A stretch of DNA of 64,000 bases, taken from contig NZ_PVNP01000196.1 in NCBI RefSeq assembly GCF_002993365.1, positions 20,912 to 84,911 on the forward strand, in the 5' to 3' direction. The translations under genes and the position numbers were made by a program. Shown piece by piece: positions 35,150 through 43,996 of this stretch; the stretch's first letter is position 1; each line of letters opens with the position of its first letter. The stretch is from Marisediminitalea alba (GTDB lineage: Bacteria; Pseudomonadota; Gammaproteobacteria; Enterobacterales; Alteromonadaceae). Below the pieces are notes generated by a model, which worked only from the letters and a program-made list of their open reading frames with translations, was not told the DNA's origin and did no database searches.

Positions 35150-36208
35150 ATGATAAAAAATTTGAAAAGAATGCTCTGTATAGGTGCTCTGGCTCACCTG
35201 GTGATAATGACAACTCCGGTCTCAGCGCAGAGCTGGGGCGGCAGGGGCAACAGTGCCAAGCTGGTTGTTCTCAATAAAATTGAGTTTATGCACGAACAAA
35301 AAAATGTAGAAGCGGTTGGCACAGCTGAAGCGGTTAAATCTGTCACCCTCTACCCCGCCGTGGCTGACGAGGTGACCGCGGTAAATTTTGTGCCGGGACA
35401 AAAAGTCAATAAAGGCGATATTCTGCTGACCCTGGACGATCGCCGTCAGGTAGTTGCTGTGCGCCGTGCTGAATTACAACTTGAAGATACTGAGCGAGCT
35501 TTGAAGCGCCTGGTCGACAGCCGCGACCGCGGCGCAGTGGCAGAAAGTGAAATCGATATCGCCCGCACCGCCCGCGACCTGGCAAAAGTAACCCTTGATG
35601 AAGCCAAAGCCGATTTGGAAGACCGCCATATTGCGGCGCCTTTTTCTGGCTATGTGGGTTTAACCGACGTGGAAGTTGGCGACCGGATAACCACCACTAC
35701 CGTCATTACCACCCTCGATGACCGTTCCAGTTTATATGTGAATTTTCGTGCGCCGGAGTCTGCGGTGTCGCTGTTAATGTCTGAAACCTCGGTGACATTA
35801 CAGCCCTGGGCTTCACGGGATGTATCGCTAACCGCGGATATTGCGCAGCTGGACTCGCGTATTAACAATACAGACCGTACTATGGCGGCGCGAGCTCTAC
35901 TGCCCAACGAAAGCGACCGCTACCGTCCGGGCATGAGCTTTCGGGTAAAACTCAATCTGCAGGGTGAACGATACGCCGCTATCCCTGAGGCTGCTTTATT
36001 GTGGGGCGCTACCGGTGCATATATCTACACCGCGGTAGATAACAAAGCCAAGCGTGTGGATGTGAGTGTGCATCAGCGCCTGCGCGGTACAATTCTGGTG
36101 AGTGGCGATTTAACTGACGGCGATCTGCTGGTTGCAGAAGGTATTCAGTCGCTGCGTGAAGGACAGTCTATTACCACCTCGTTGGCGCGGAGAGACACCA
36201 ATGAGTAA
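35150..36208 (+). CDS. RND efflux periplasmic adaptor
   Basis: 352 residues with a signal peptide (MIKNLKRMLCIGALAHLVIMTTPVSA). It has the biotinyl-lipoyl half-motif VTAVNFVPGQKVNKGDILLTLDDRRQVV, a short hairpin (about 100-145), DRHIAAPFSGYVGLTDVEVGDRITT, then beta-barrel and membrane-proximal domains (YAAIPEAALLWGATGAYIYTAV). This is a typical AcrA/MdtA-like adaptor. It overlaps the pump gene by 8 bp. No linked outer-membrane factor is present. Confidence 0.92.
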   Translation: MIKNLKRMLCIGALAHLVIMTTPVSAQSWGGRGNSAKLVVLNKIEFMHEQKNVEAVGTAEAVKSVTLYPAVADEVTAVNFVPGQKVNKGDILLTLDDRRQVVAVRRAELQLEDTERALKRLVDSRDRGAVAESEIDIARTARDLAKVTLDEAKADLEDRHIAAPFSGYVGLTDVEVGDRITTTTVITTLDDRSSLYVNFRAPESAVSLLMSETSVTLQPWASRDVSLTADIAQLDSRINNTDRTMAARALLPNESDRYRPGMSFRVKLNLQGERYAAIPEAALLWGATGAYIYTAVDNKAKRVDVSVHQRLRGTILVSGDLTDGDLLVAEGIQSLREGQSITTSLARRDTNE

Positions 36209-39200
36209 CCTTGCTGACAATCATAACGACCTGCCCTCGTTATCGATTCGCCGTCCGGTACTTATCATTGTATTAAACCTGCTGATTGCGATAGCCGGCT
36301 ATGCCGCCTTAAACGGGCTTGAAGTACGTGAACTGCCCGATGTAGACACGCCAACCATTACGGTAAGTGCGCAATATCCTAATGCGTCACCGGAAACGGT
36401 AGATGCAGAAGTCACCGCTCACCTCGAAGGTGCGGTAGCCCGGGTGAGTGGCGTGAAAAACATCTACGCCCAGAGCGAAGAAAACTCGGCCCGGGTGCGG
36501 GTGGAATTTCGCCCCGGCATTAACCTTGACGATGCCGCCAACGAAACTCGTGAATCAGTCAGCCGCGTACAACGGCAATTGCCCGATGAAGTAGAACAGG
36601 TGTCTATTATCAAGGCAGATAACGATGCTCAGGCCGTTGTTAGTCTGGCTATTTCCAGCGAAACCCTCGATGCGGAAACACTCACAGAGAGAGTTGATAC
36701 CGATTTAGCGCCGCTATTTTTAAGTATTCCCGGCGTGGCAGATGTTACCCTTAACGGCGATCGCGAACGGGTACTGCGAGTCTCGGTAGATCCTCTGCGC
36801 CTTACCAGCTTTGGGTTGTCGATGACTGACGTAGCCAATGTGCTGCGCACCGCCCCGTTTGACGTACCGGCAGGCAGCATCCAGTCCAGCGATCAGATGC
36901 TCATCGTACGGGCCGATGCTACCTCCCTCACCGCCGAAGATATTAAAGACATAGTGATCACTGGCGATACCCGCATTGGAGATGTGGCCAGTGTGTATTT
37001 CGGCCCGGCCGATTCCACCAGCGCTGTTCGCCTGGACGGCAAACCGGTAATTGGTATTGGCGTTATCCGTCAGGCCAGCTCAAACACCATTGAGATTTCT
37101 GATGAAATTCTGGCCATGGTCGACACCTTCGATGAGCGCTTTCCTGAAATGCAAATTCAGGTTACCTCCGATGACGCCGAATTTATTCGCGACTCGGTGG
37201 AAGAGGTCGCCTTTTCCCTGGGCTTAACCATTATTCTGGTGGTGTTTACCCTGCTGTTTTTTATCGGTTCCTGGCGGGCGACCATTGTGCCAGCGTTATC
37301 CATTCCGGTATCTCTGACGGGTGCCCTGGCAATCATCTGGCTGCTCGGCTTTTCAGTAAATATTCTAACCCTGCTGGCACTGGTTCTCGCCACCGGCATG
37401 ATTGTAGATGACGCCATCGTGGTATCAGAAAACATTCAGCGACGCCGTGCCATGGGCTTAGGTGCCAGAGCAGCAGCCGTAATTGGCACCCGGGAAGTAT
37501 TTTTCGCGGTTATCGCTACCACGGCGGTATTAGCGTCGGTATTCATCCCCATTGCTTTTCTGCCTTCAACGGCCGGGCGATTATTCCGAGAATTTGGCGG
37601 TGTACTGGCCGGTTCAGTGATCATTTCCTCTTTTGTGGCCTTGTCACTGGTACCCGCACTAACCGCCCGACTGCCAGTAAAATCACCAAAAGCCAATAAA
37701 CGCAGTTTGTTTGATGCCACGCTGGGCCGACTCGGTCACTACTGCCTGCAGTTTTACAAAACCACCCTGGTATGGTCGTTAAGATACGCCTGGTTAGTGC
37801 TGGCATTGTGTTTACTGGCTGCTGGCGGCGCTTACTTTACGTCACAGAGCATTGAAAACGAGTTACTGCCCAGCGAAGACCGCGGCACCATTCGGATATT
37901 TGCCCGCGGGCCAGACGGCGTAGGACGCAACTTTATGGACCGCCAGGCCATGAGTATGGAAAGCCTGTTGATGCCATACGTGGAAAGTGAGGAAATCGCG
38001 TCGATTTACACTGTAGTAGGCAGTTGGGATCCGAACATCGTATTCATTACCGCCGATTTGAAACACTGGGATGAGCGTGACAAATCGGTACAGGAAATCA
38101 TTGGTGAAATACGCCCTAAACTGCAATCAGTGCCGGGAGCACCGGGTAATGCCTTTGGTGGCAACAGTCTCAATCTGCGAGGTCAGAGTGGTGGCCTTGA
38201 GCTGGCGCTTACCGGTGACACCTACGAGCGTATTTATGACGCTGCCCTGGTCTATGCTGCGGCCATTGAAGAGCAAATGCCGGAGCTAGGTGCGCCCCGA
38301 ATTAGCTATAAACCCACTCAGCCGCAATTGCGAGTTAACATCGACCGCCGCCGGGCTGATGAGTTAGGTGTACCGCTTAGTGATATATCCTCAACCCTGC
38401 GTGCCGCTATCGGCGGTAATGACATCATTGATTTGAATATTGGCGATCAGGCTATCCCTATCATTCTGCAAACCAATGACAGAAATACCAGCGATCCGTC
38501 TGACCTCACCAACCTGTATGTGAAGTCAGATAACGGCAGTCTTATCCCGTTATCCAGCGTGGCCTACATCACTGAAGAAGGTGTAGCTGCCGAGCTAGAG
38601 CGTCAGGCCCAGCGCCGCGCCATCAAACTCGACATGAGCATGCCGGAAGATATCACTATCAATGATGCCGTAACGAAGCTTAGAAACATTGGTGACGAAG
38701 TGCTGCCGGAAGGCATTGGTACGATTTTCCTCGGCGAGGCGCAGGCATACGAGGAAACCTCACAACAAGTCGCCATGACTTACATCTTGGCGTTTGTGAT
38801 TGTGTTTTTAGTACTGGCCGCGCAGTTCGAAAGTGTGAACAGCGCCGTGGTTGTTATGCTCACCGTGCCATTCGGTATCGCTGCTGCAATTTATGCCCTT
38901 TACCTTACGAACACCTCAATCAATGTGTATTCACAAATTGGGCTGGTAATGCTGATAGGTCTGCTGGCCAAAAATGCCATCCTGCTGGTTGAATTTGCCG
39001 ACCAATTGCGTGACCGTGGTTATGGTGTTTACGAAGCAATAGTTGAAGCCGGTAAGGTTCGCCTACGCCCCATTATGATGACACTGGTTTCAACCATTTT
39101 AGGTGGCTTACCGCTCATCTTATCCAGCGGCGCCGGCGCGGAAGCTCGTAACGCCATTGGTTGGGTTGTTTTTGGTGGGCTTGGTATCGCGGTAATCTTT

Positions 39201-39308
39201 ACCCTTTACCTAACGCCGGTTATCTACCTTGGTCTTGCGCGCTTTACCAAACCACGGGCAGATGAAACAAGACAGCTTGAAGATGAATTGGCAGCTGCCG
39301 AGGTATAA
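36201..39308 (+). CDS. RND efflux inner-membrane pump (HAE1/MdtB-like)
   Basis: 1035 residues. I place the start at MSNLADNHNDLPSLSIRRPVL, which has GGAG upstream; an earlier in-frame ATG lies deep in the adaptor gene. Twelve TM helices are expected. Proton-relay residues are visible: the Asp pair in GMIVDDAIVVSENIQRRRA (TM4) and Lys in GLLAKNAILLVEFADQLRDRG (TM10). Porter-domain motifs such as PDVDTPTITVSAQYPNASPE are present. It exports drugs or envelope lipids through an unlinked TolC. Upstream overlap with the adaptor shows translational coupling. Confidence 0.93.
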   Translation: MSNLADNHNDLPSLSIRRPVLIIVLNLLIAIAGYAALNGLEVRELPDVDTPTITVSAQYPNASPETVDAEVTAHLEGAVARVSGVKNIYAQSEENSARVRVEFRPGINLDDAANETRESVSRVQRQLPDEVEQVSIIKADNDAQAVVSLAISSETLDAETLTERVDTDLAPLFLSIPGVADVTLNGDRERVLRVSVDPLRLTSFGLSMTDVANVLRTAPFDVPAGSIQSSDQMLIVRADATSLTAEDIKDIVITGDTRIGDVASVYFGPADSTSAVRLDGKPVIGIGVIRQASSNTIEISDEILAMVDTFDERFPEMQIQVTSDDAEFIRDSVEEVAFSLGLTIILVVFTLLFFIGSWRATIVPALSIPVSLTGALAIIWLLGFSVNILTLLALVLATGMIVDDAIVVSENIQRRRAMGLGARAAAVIGTREVFFAVIATTAVLASVFIPIAFLPSTAGRLFREFGGVLAGSVIISSFVALSLVPALTARLPVKSPKANKRSLFDATLGRLGHYCLQFYKTTLVWSLRYAWLVLALCLLAAGGAYFTSQSIENELLPSEDRGTIRIFARGPDGVGRNFMDRQAMSMESLLMPYVESEEIASIYTVVGSWDPNIVFITADLKHWDERDKSVQEIIGEIRPKLQSVPGAPGNAFGGNSLNLRGQSGGLELALTGDTYERIYDAALVYAAAIEEQMPELGAPRISYKPTQPQLRVNIDRRRADELGVPLSDISSTLRAAIGGNDIIDLNIGDQAIPIILQTNDRNTSDPSDLTNLYVKSDNGSLIPLSSVAYITEEGVAAELERQAQRRAIKLDMSMPEDITINDAVTKLRNIGDEVLPEGIGTIFLGEAQAYEETSQQVAMTYILAFVIVFLVLAAQFESVNSAVVVMLTVPFGIAAAIYALYLTNTSINVYSQIGLVMLIGLLAKNAILLVEFADQLRDRGYGVYEAIVEAGKVRLRPIMMTLVSTILGGLPLILSSGAGAEARNAIGWVVFGGLGIAVIFTLYLTPVIYLGLARFTKPRADETRQLEDELAAAEV

Positions 39309-39329
39309 AACCGTTATTTAACGATTAAC

Positions 39330-39355
39330 CAGCCCGCTTAATGCGGGCTGTTTTT
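39330..39355 (+). terminator. Terminator of the RND operon
   Basis: A stem CAGCCCGC / GCGGGCTG (39330-39337, 39343-39350) with a 5-nt TTAAT loop and a T5 run. It begins 21 bp past the pump gene stop. Confidence 0.92.
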
Positions 39356-39563
39356 ATTGCGGCGGACAAATTTGTAGCGAACTTTCCAGGGCGGCTATGA
39401 GCGAAAGGAGCACATCAGAAATTCAGGTAGATTAGTCTGCTCAAGACAATGAGCGGACGTTCGGTTTAACGAAGATAGTCGTCGCTGCATTAAATAGCTT
39501 AGATGGGTATCACCGATATTTTTTTAGAGGGTCTATGGTGGCAGTTCCAAAAAAATATGATAG

Positions 39564-40160
39564 TCAGGTATAAGTGAAGAGCTGAAAGGCAACAGTGCAA
39601 AGAAGTATAGAAATAACGGTATCAAAAACACGCCACCGGAATGTAGAGCTAAGTAATCGCTTAAGTTTTGGAGAAAATGATACCAAACTTACGAACCAAA
39701 CTATTGAGCCGACACATGCGCCAAAAGCAAATAATGTCGGATTTGGTTGCAACGCCCCAACACCTCCAAGCAAAAGTACCGTGTCTAAATAAACATGAGG
39801 ATTGAGTAAACTGATTGCCAGAGCGGTAAAAGCAGTTTTCCGCCAATCAGTGGCAACTGTTTGGCTAATATGCAGTGCTGAGGAGCCTTTGTATGCTCGC
39901 GTCGCTGAACCAAAAGCCAGATAAAGTAATAACCCAATCCCAGCCCACGTGAGCCATGGCACAAACTCTGGTATCCACTCTTGTAATTCACTTGCTGAGT
40001 AAACGCCGATAACTATCAGTGATGCATCGCATAAAATGCAAACCGAAGCGATTACCAGCCTATTTGCGCCTGCCATACTTTGACTTAACACCCATATATT
40101 CTGAGCGCCAATCGCAATTATTAAACTCAATCCTAAAATTAGACCTGATACAAAAGACAC
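39564..40160 (-). CDS. argO: LysE-family amino-acid exporter (ArgO-like)
   Basis: 198 residues with about six TM helices. The family start is FVSGLILGLSLIIAIGAQNIWVLSQSM, with the LysE motif GAQNI. LNPHVYLDTVLLLGGVGA is the second conserved block. LysE and ArgO proteins export arginine or lysine. It is divergent from an ArgP-like LysR regulator 105 bp away, the usual regulator-exporter pair, so the same substrates are likely. Confidence 0.85.
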   Translation of the reverse strand: MSFVSGLILGLSLIIAIGAQNIWVLSQSMAGANRLVIASVCILCDASLIVIGVYSASELQEWIPEFVPWLTWAGIGLLLYLAFGSATRAYKGSSALHISQTVATDWRKTAFTALAISLLNPHVYLDTVLLLGGVGALQPNPTLFAFGACVGSIVWFVSLVSFSPKLKRLLSSTFRWRVFDTVISILLCTVAFQLFTYT

Positions 40161-40265
40161 CTATTACCACCTAGTTATCGGATACATTCAAATGAGTGGT
40201 GGAATTTTATTCACTGTAATATCATGCGTCTAATGAATAATATTTCCCATACATGAATTTTCATC

Positions 40266-41162
40266 ATGATAGATTATCAGCTGCTTGAAGCGTTGTTTGC
40301 AGTAGTCGCGGAGAAGGGATTTGAAAAGGCCGCTAAGAGATTGTTTTTGACACAGTCTGCTGTTAGCAGGCGTATACATCACCTAGAGTCGTTGCTGGGC
40401 GAGCCTGTCCTAATTCGAACAAAGCCGCCCAAACCCACAGAGCTAGGAACCAAATTGTTGGTTCACCTGCAACAGGTTCAACAACTCGAATTATCGTTGA
40501 ACCTGAAAGGCAGTGACTTCCATTACGATAACCGCCAACCTATCACCGTTAAGCTCGCAGCGAATGCTGACTCCTTGGCAACATGGCTGCCTGAGGCTTT
40601 GACAGCTCCTCAGGAGAGTTTTGAATATAATTACAGATTTGAAATTTTAACGGAAGACCAATCGGTCGGCTTGAAGAGAATGAAGGCTGGGGAGGTCATG
40701 GTTTGTATATGTTCGAATGCTTCGCCAGTTAACGGCAGTCTGGCATATGAACTGGGAGCTTTACGATATCAAGCTATATGTAGCCCCTCTTTCATAAAGC
40801 GTTACGACATTACATCTCCACACCAGCTTGCAGACCTTCCATGTTTGGTATTTGATGAGCATGACAAATTACAACATGAATTTCTCGCACAACTGAGTGA
40901 TTCAGTCCCTCGCTATACACACATTTGCCCCTCACCAGAAGGATTTAAGCAGGCAATGCTTGCAGGGTTGGGATATGGGCTTCTTCCTATCTTGCAGCTG
41001 GGAGATTCAGTTGAGAAAGGGGAACTGGTTAACCTTATGCCAGACTACCATTTGGATACGCCTTTATACTGGCATTGCTGGGAAGCGGAAAGCCCTCCTT
41101 TAAAAGCGTTAAGAACCCATGCAGTTAAAGTTGCTGCTAAACGTTTAATAAAAATTCCTTGA
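40266..41162 (+). CDS. argP: LysR-family regulator ArgP
   Basis: 298 residues. The N-terminal winged helix has FAVVAEKGFEKAAKRLFLTQSAVSRRIHHLESLLGEPVLIRTKPPKPTELG. The 'EKGFEKAAKRLFLTQSAVS' wording and length match ArgP/IciA rather than general LysR proteins. A C-terminal effector domain follows, with SFIKRYDI as in ArgP. ArgP activates argO when arginine is present and responds to lysine. It is divergent from the exporter gene. An AT-rich inserted segment begins just after it. Confidence 0.87.
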   Translation: MIDYQLLEALFAVVAEKGFEKAAKRLFLTQSAVSRRIHHLESLLGEPVLIRTKPPKPTELGTKLLVHLQQVQQLELSLNLKGSDFHYDNRQPITVKLAANADSLATWLPEALTAPQESFEYNYRFEILTEDQSVGLKRMKAGEVMVCICSNASPVNGSLAYELGALRYQAICSPSFIKRYDITSPHQLADLPCLVFDEHDKLQHEFLAQLSDSVPRYTHICPSPEGFKQAMLAGLGYGLLPILQLGDSVEKGELVNLMPDYHLDTPLYWHCWEAESPPLKALRTHAVKVAAKRLIKIP

Positions 41163-41318
41163 AGGCTATTTCTTGAGTGAGGCAGTCATATATATTTCAA
41201 GAAACCTATATTCTTTATTTGCTCTCAACTGCAATTGAAAATTCTTGATGTCAATGTCTGCAATACGTACACTTCAGCCCTACAGAATGACTGGCTCCAA
41301 AAGACAAGGAGCGGACGG

Positions 41319-41440
41319 TCAAACGGCCCAAGCAGGAGCTATAAAACGTAGGCAAAACTGCGAACGAAGTGAATTGAGCTGAGCCTGCATGTTGTTGTCC
41401 CAGTGCGCCTCTGGCGCACGGCCTAATTTGATTGTTATGC
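41319..41440. repeat. attC-like imperfect hairpin (candidate cassette recombination site)
   Basis: A 122-bp stretch ends exactly at the antitoxin stop with GTTATGC (41434-41440), the form seen at integron cassette ends. Outer arms TCAAACGGCC (41319-41328) and GGCCTAATTTGA (41420-41431), and inner arms GCAGGAGCT (41332-41340) and AGCTGAGCCTGC (41377-41388), can pair imperfectly. A separate perfect hairpin, GTGCGCC-TCT-GGCGCAC, is at 41403-41419. A second core-site partner (GCATAAC) was not found, so this may be a remnant or merely a structured 3' end. Confidence 0.35.
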
Positions 41441-41965
41441 TTAAAGTGCTAACGAAGATATTTTTGATCTAGTGCTGGAATCTAATTGAGCCCATTCTTT
41501 AGCAATATTTATTTGCATATTTGCAGACGCAATCTCTTTTATGGCTATGTTTACTTGCTTACGCTGAGACACTTCATACCATTGCAGAAAGTTAGAAAGA
41601 TGCCAAATTGCAACTTTTCCAGTATGAACAGGTTGTGGAAAATTTATCTTAGTAGTTTCCAACTTACGCAAATATTGCCGAGTAACTCCCATTAATTTGG
41701 CTATATCAGTAAGCCCAACTAAATCTGGTGTGGATTCAATTAATTTGGCATCTGGAATAGCTGATTTAACATCCCCTATCGCTGATGTCACAGCAGAAAA
41801 TGCATCACTAGCTTCTCGTGTAAACTGAAGCGCAACACGGCCTTTTTGAGCTATTCCAATAATAGCATCGTCGCAACCAGCTGCTCCAAGAGCATCAATG
41901 TAGTCTTGCGGATCTTGGGAAGAATCTGGAAGTGAAAATTTTAACGTAAATTCAAATTCTTTCAT
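41441..41965 (-). CDS. HTH antitoxin-like protein (partner of the HicA-like gene)
   Basis: 174 residues. The N-terminal part (1-80) is predicted alpha/beta (FEFTLKFSLPDSSQDPQDYIDAL, AIIGIAQKGRVALQFTREAS). A MerR/AlpA-like helix-turn-helix (about 82-125) follows: DLVGLTDIAKLMGVTRQYLRKLETT with the wing-like VAIWHLSNFLQWYE. The C-terminal part is helical. It begins 3 bp after the HicA-like gene, as in hicA-hicB where the toxin comes first. It probably represses the operon by binding the palindrome upstream of the toxin. It is not a canonical HicB; the antitoxin role is inferred from order, HTH and operator. Confidence 0.7.
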   Translation of the reverse strand: MKEFEFTLKFSLPDSSQDPQDYIDALGAAGCDDAIIGIAQKGRVALQFTREASDAFSAVTSAIGDVKSAIPDAKLIESTPDLVGLTDIAKLMGVTRQYLRKLETTKINFPQPVHTGKVAIWHLSNFLQWYEVSQRKQVNIAIKEIASANMQINIAKEWAQLDSSTRSKISSLAL

Positions 41966-41968
41966 AAT

Positions 41969-42226
41969 TTACTCCTCCGGGTCAGTATCCCGAGCAGTGC
42001 AGTTATCAACAACTCTCTTAATTTGCTTGGCGTGATTACTAGCATTTTTAGGTGTACTCCAGACACTTGAAATACAAAATTCACCACAGCGACACTCTTT
42101 ATCATTGTAAGGGCAATATATTTTACCCCAAGCATGACCACCACCTACTTCCACTCTCCAACCAAGCTCTTCAGCGTAATTCAATGCTTCCTCAATTTCC
42201 TTTTTCGAATGTTTTTTTCTAGGCAT
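41969..42226 (-). CDS. HicA-like toxin candidate with a cysteine-rich insert
   Basis: 85 residues, basic N-terminus (MPRKKHSKKEIEEALNYAEELGWRVEVGGGHAWGK). The GWRVEVGGGHAWGK segment resembles the HicA dsRBD-like fold around its catalytic histidine (His31; usually GGSHH). It is followed by Cys38, Cys45, Cys47 and Cys51 (C-x6-C-x-C-x3-C), which could bind zinc and which canonical HicA proteins lack. HicA toxins cleave mRNA. It is the first gene of a two-gene operon with a promoter and palindromic operator directly upstream. Toxicity is inferred. Confidence 0.7.
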   Translation of the reverse strand: MPRKKHSKKEIEEALNYAEELGWRVEVGGGHAWGKIYCPYNDKECRCGEFCISSVWSTPKNASNHAKQIKRVVDNCTARDTDPEE

Positions 42227-42250
42227 GCTTAATCAAAAATCTTTTGGTAG

Positions 42251-42290
42251 AGTGTAGGTGAATAAAAGAAGGTTGTCAACTGACAACCTT
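42251..42290 (-). promoter_or_regulatory. Toxin-antitoxin promoter embedded in a palindromic operator
   Basis: On the minus strand TTGACA (42279-42274) is followed, after 17 bp, by TACACT (42256-42251). The -35 sits inside a perfect palindrome with 10-bp arms, AAGGTTGTCA (42269-42278) and TGACAACCTT (42281-42290). The toxin ATG is at 42226, about 18 nt past the predicted start. This is the layout expected for antitoxin autoregulation. Confidence 0.75.
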
Positions 42291-42501
42291 GCTAGTAACA
42301 AGTTATTACTAAGAGTCCATACTAATACCCGTTTCCTCAGAAAAACTATATCTGGGTTTTCAGGGAAAGGGATATTAAGCGTCTTATATACGCACGGAGT
42401 TGCTCTACATCGAGCTTCCAAGGGCATCAACAGACAAACAGCGGACGGTCAGGCTTTTACCACTGGATTTCTTCATTTGGTCAAAAGCAAACTTCTACTT
42501 A

Positions 42502-43923
42502 TTATGGGTAATCGAATGGTCTGGGCTTTTGAGGTTTATAGTCTTTTAAAGACGATTGTACTATCTTTGTGGGATCAAGCTTTGGAAGTAAGTCACCTAC
42601 AGTATTTTTAACTTTATTAACAAATTCAAGGTCAGCATCTGGATTAATTATTATTCTCTCGATTAAGATATTCAAATCTACTTCAGGTTTAACTCCCTGT
42701 TTCTAGTCCTTGATTAGTTCTTCAGAAGGAAAATAATCAAACGCAACTGTTGTATCAATTAAATCATTAACCATTCCATGGTCTTCAAAGAAAATACGTA
42801 ACTCTCTTTCATCACCGTAAGCTCTTTCTTTGGTCAATACACGTCCAAATCGTGCTGAGGTTATAGGAAGTTTAAAACCTTCATTTTCATAATCAATATA
42901 ATTGACAACACCAGCATGCAACTTGAAGTTTTTATCTGCACCAAAGCTTTTCTTAAGGGCCGAATAGTTCGTGACAATCGCTAAACTATTTGAAACTTTC
43001 CCATAAATCCGCTGCGCCGGTATTTTCATGCTCAGCACCTGACTGTCAGCAGGCGCCCCCTCTTCTTCACCCAACCACAACAACTCACTCTTCGGGTGAC
43101 GAAAATGCACAGTGTAAAGCTCAGCTACCGTATTCACATCCACCACACTATCGCCCTCTGGCACCACCAGTAACGCGGGTACAGAAACTAATTGCTGATG
43201 CAATGACACCTGAACCGCATCAACGCTTTTCTGATACGCGGCAAACCCTTGCATGGCCATGGAGTTATACCGTGTCGGGTTATCTTCAGGTTCTACGTTT
43301 GGCCAGCTGAACACGCCGGTTAAATACGGCGCCAGCCAGGTGACCGCGAAACGGGATTCAAATGCCGGCGAAAACAGCAATAACCCGGCAATATCATCAC
43401 GCTGACCCGCGGCCACAACGGCCAGATTAGTGCCGGTGGAAAATCCGGCCAGATATAACTCATCCACCTCGCGTGAGAACTGCTCGACATGGAAATTAGT
43501 GGCTTGTTGCCATAGTTCATAGCTAGCGTTCAGCATATCACCGGGTTTGGAGCCATGGCCGGGTAGAAGTATCGTTCTCACCCATACATCCTGGTCACAC
43601 AGGCGTTGGGCAACATCCTGAAAAAAGTACGGCGAGTCCCCCAGACCGTGGATAAACAACACGCCTTTTTTATTGCCGACACCACATTCGAAAGGAGTGT
43701 TGATCTTGATCTCCCGCGGCTTATCTGAGCCGGTGAGTTGACGGTGTTCGTTAAGCCAGTAGGCAACGGCTAGCTGGTAATCCGAAAAGGGAGTAATTGT
43801 GGTCGGCACGAGGGTGTCCGACGGAGAAAATCTTTCATCGTGGGTTTGCTGACAACTGCTCAAAAGCATGGCCGAGCCAGTTATCACCAATAACACCAGG
43901 CAAAACAGCCGAAATAATTTCAT
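42502..43923 (-). pseudogene. Chimera: lipase-like lipoprotein truncated and joined to a DUF2971 remnant, with in-frame TAG
   Basis: Residues 1 to about 305 are a lipoprotein alpha/beta hydrolase: lipobox LSSC, IHGLGDSPYF, LPGHGSKPGD, nucleophile Ser162 in AGFSTGTNLAV, and acid residue near VVPEGDSVVD. The domain stops at SMKIPAQRI, before the segment that normally carries the catalytic histidine. From about 43005 the frame continues as a DUF2971-like C-terminal part (SLAIVTNYSALKKSFG, VVNYIDYENEGF, ERAYGDERELRIFF), and base composition falls. A TAG at 42705-42703 ends a 406-residue product, but the same frame runs on for 66 codons (KPEVDLNILIERIIINPDADLEF) to a TAA at 42502. The hydrolase is probably inactive. 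Confidence 0.75.
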
Positions 43924-43996
43924 CAGGCAGGGATGGTCTGATTGTGCTAAATATTCCTGACCCTACCTTCGTTCCGGCTGCATTTCAATAAGTACT

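Noticed and set aside
42258..42611. 117-residue plus-strand frame across the toxin promoter region
   Set aside because: It overlaps the palindromic operator and the DUF2971 3' extension, lacks a ribosome-binding site and reads as low-complexity residues. The minus-strand reading explains the region better.
11515..43923. Alternative genetic code or stop reassignment
   Set aside because: Many neighbouring genes end normally at TAA, TAG or TGA at expected lengths, so three interrupted genes do not show a changed code.
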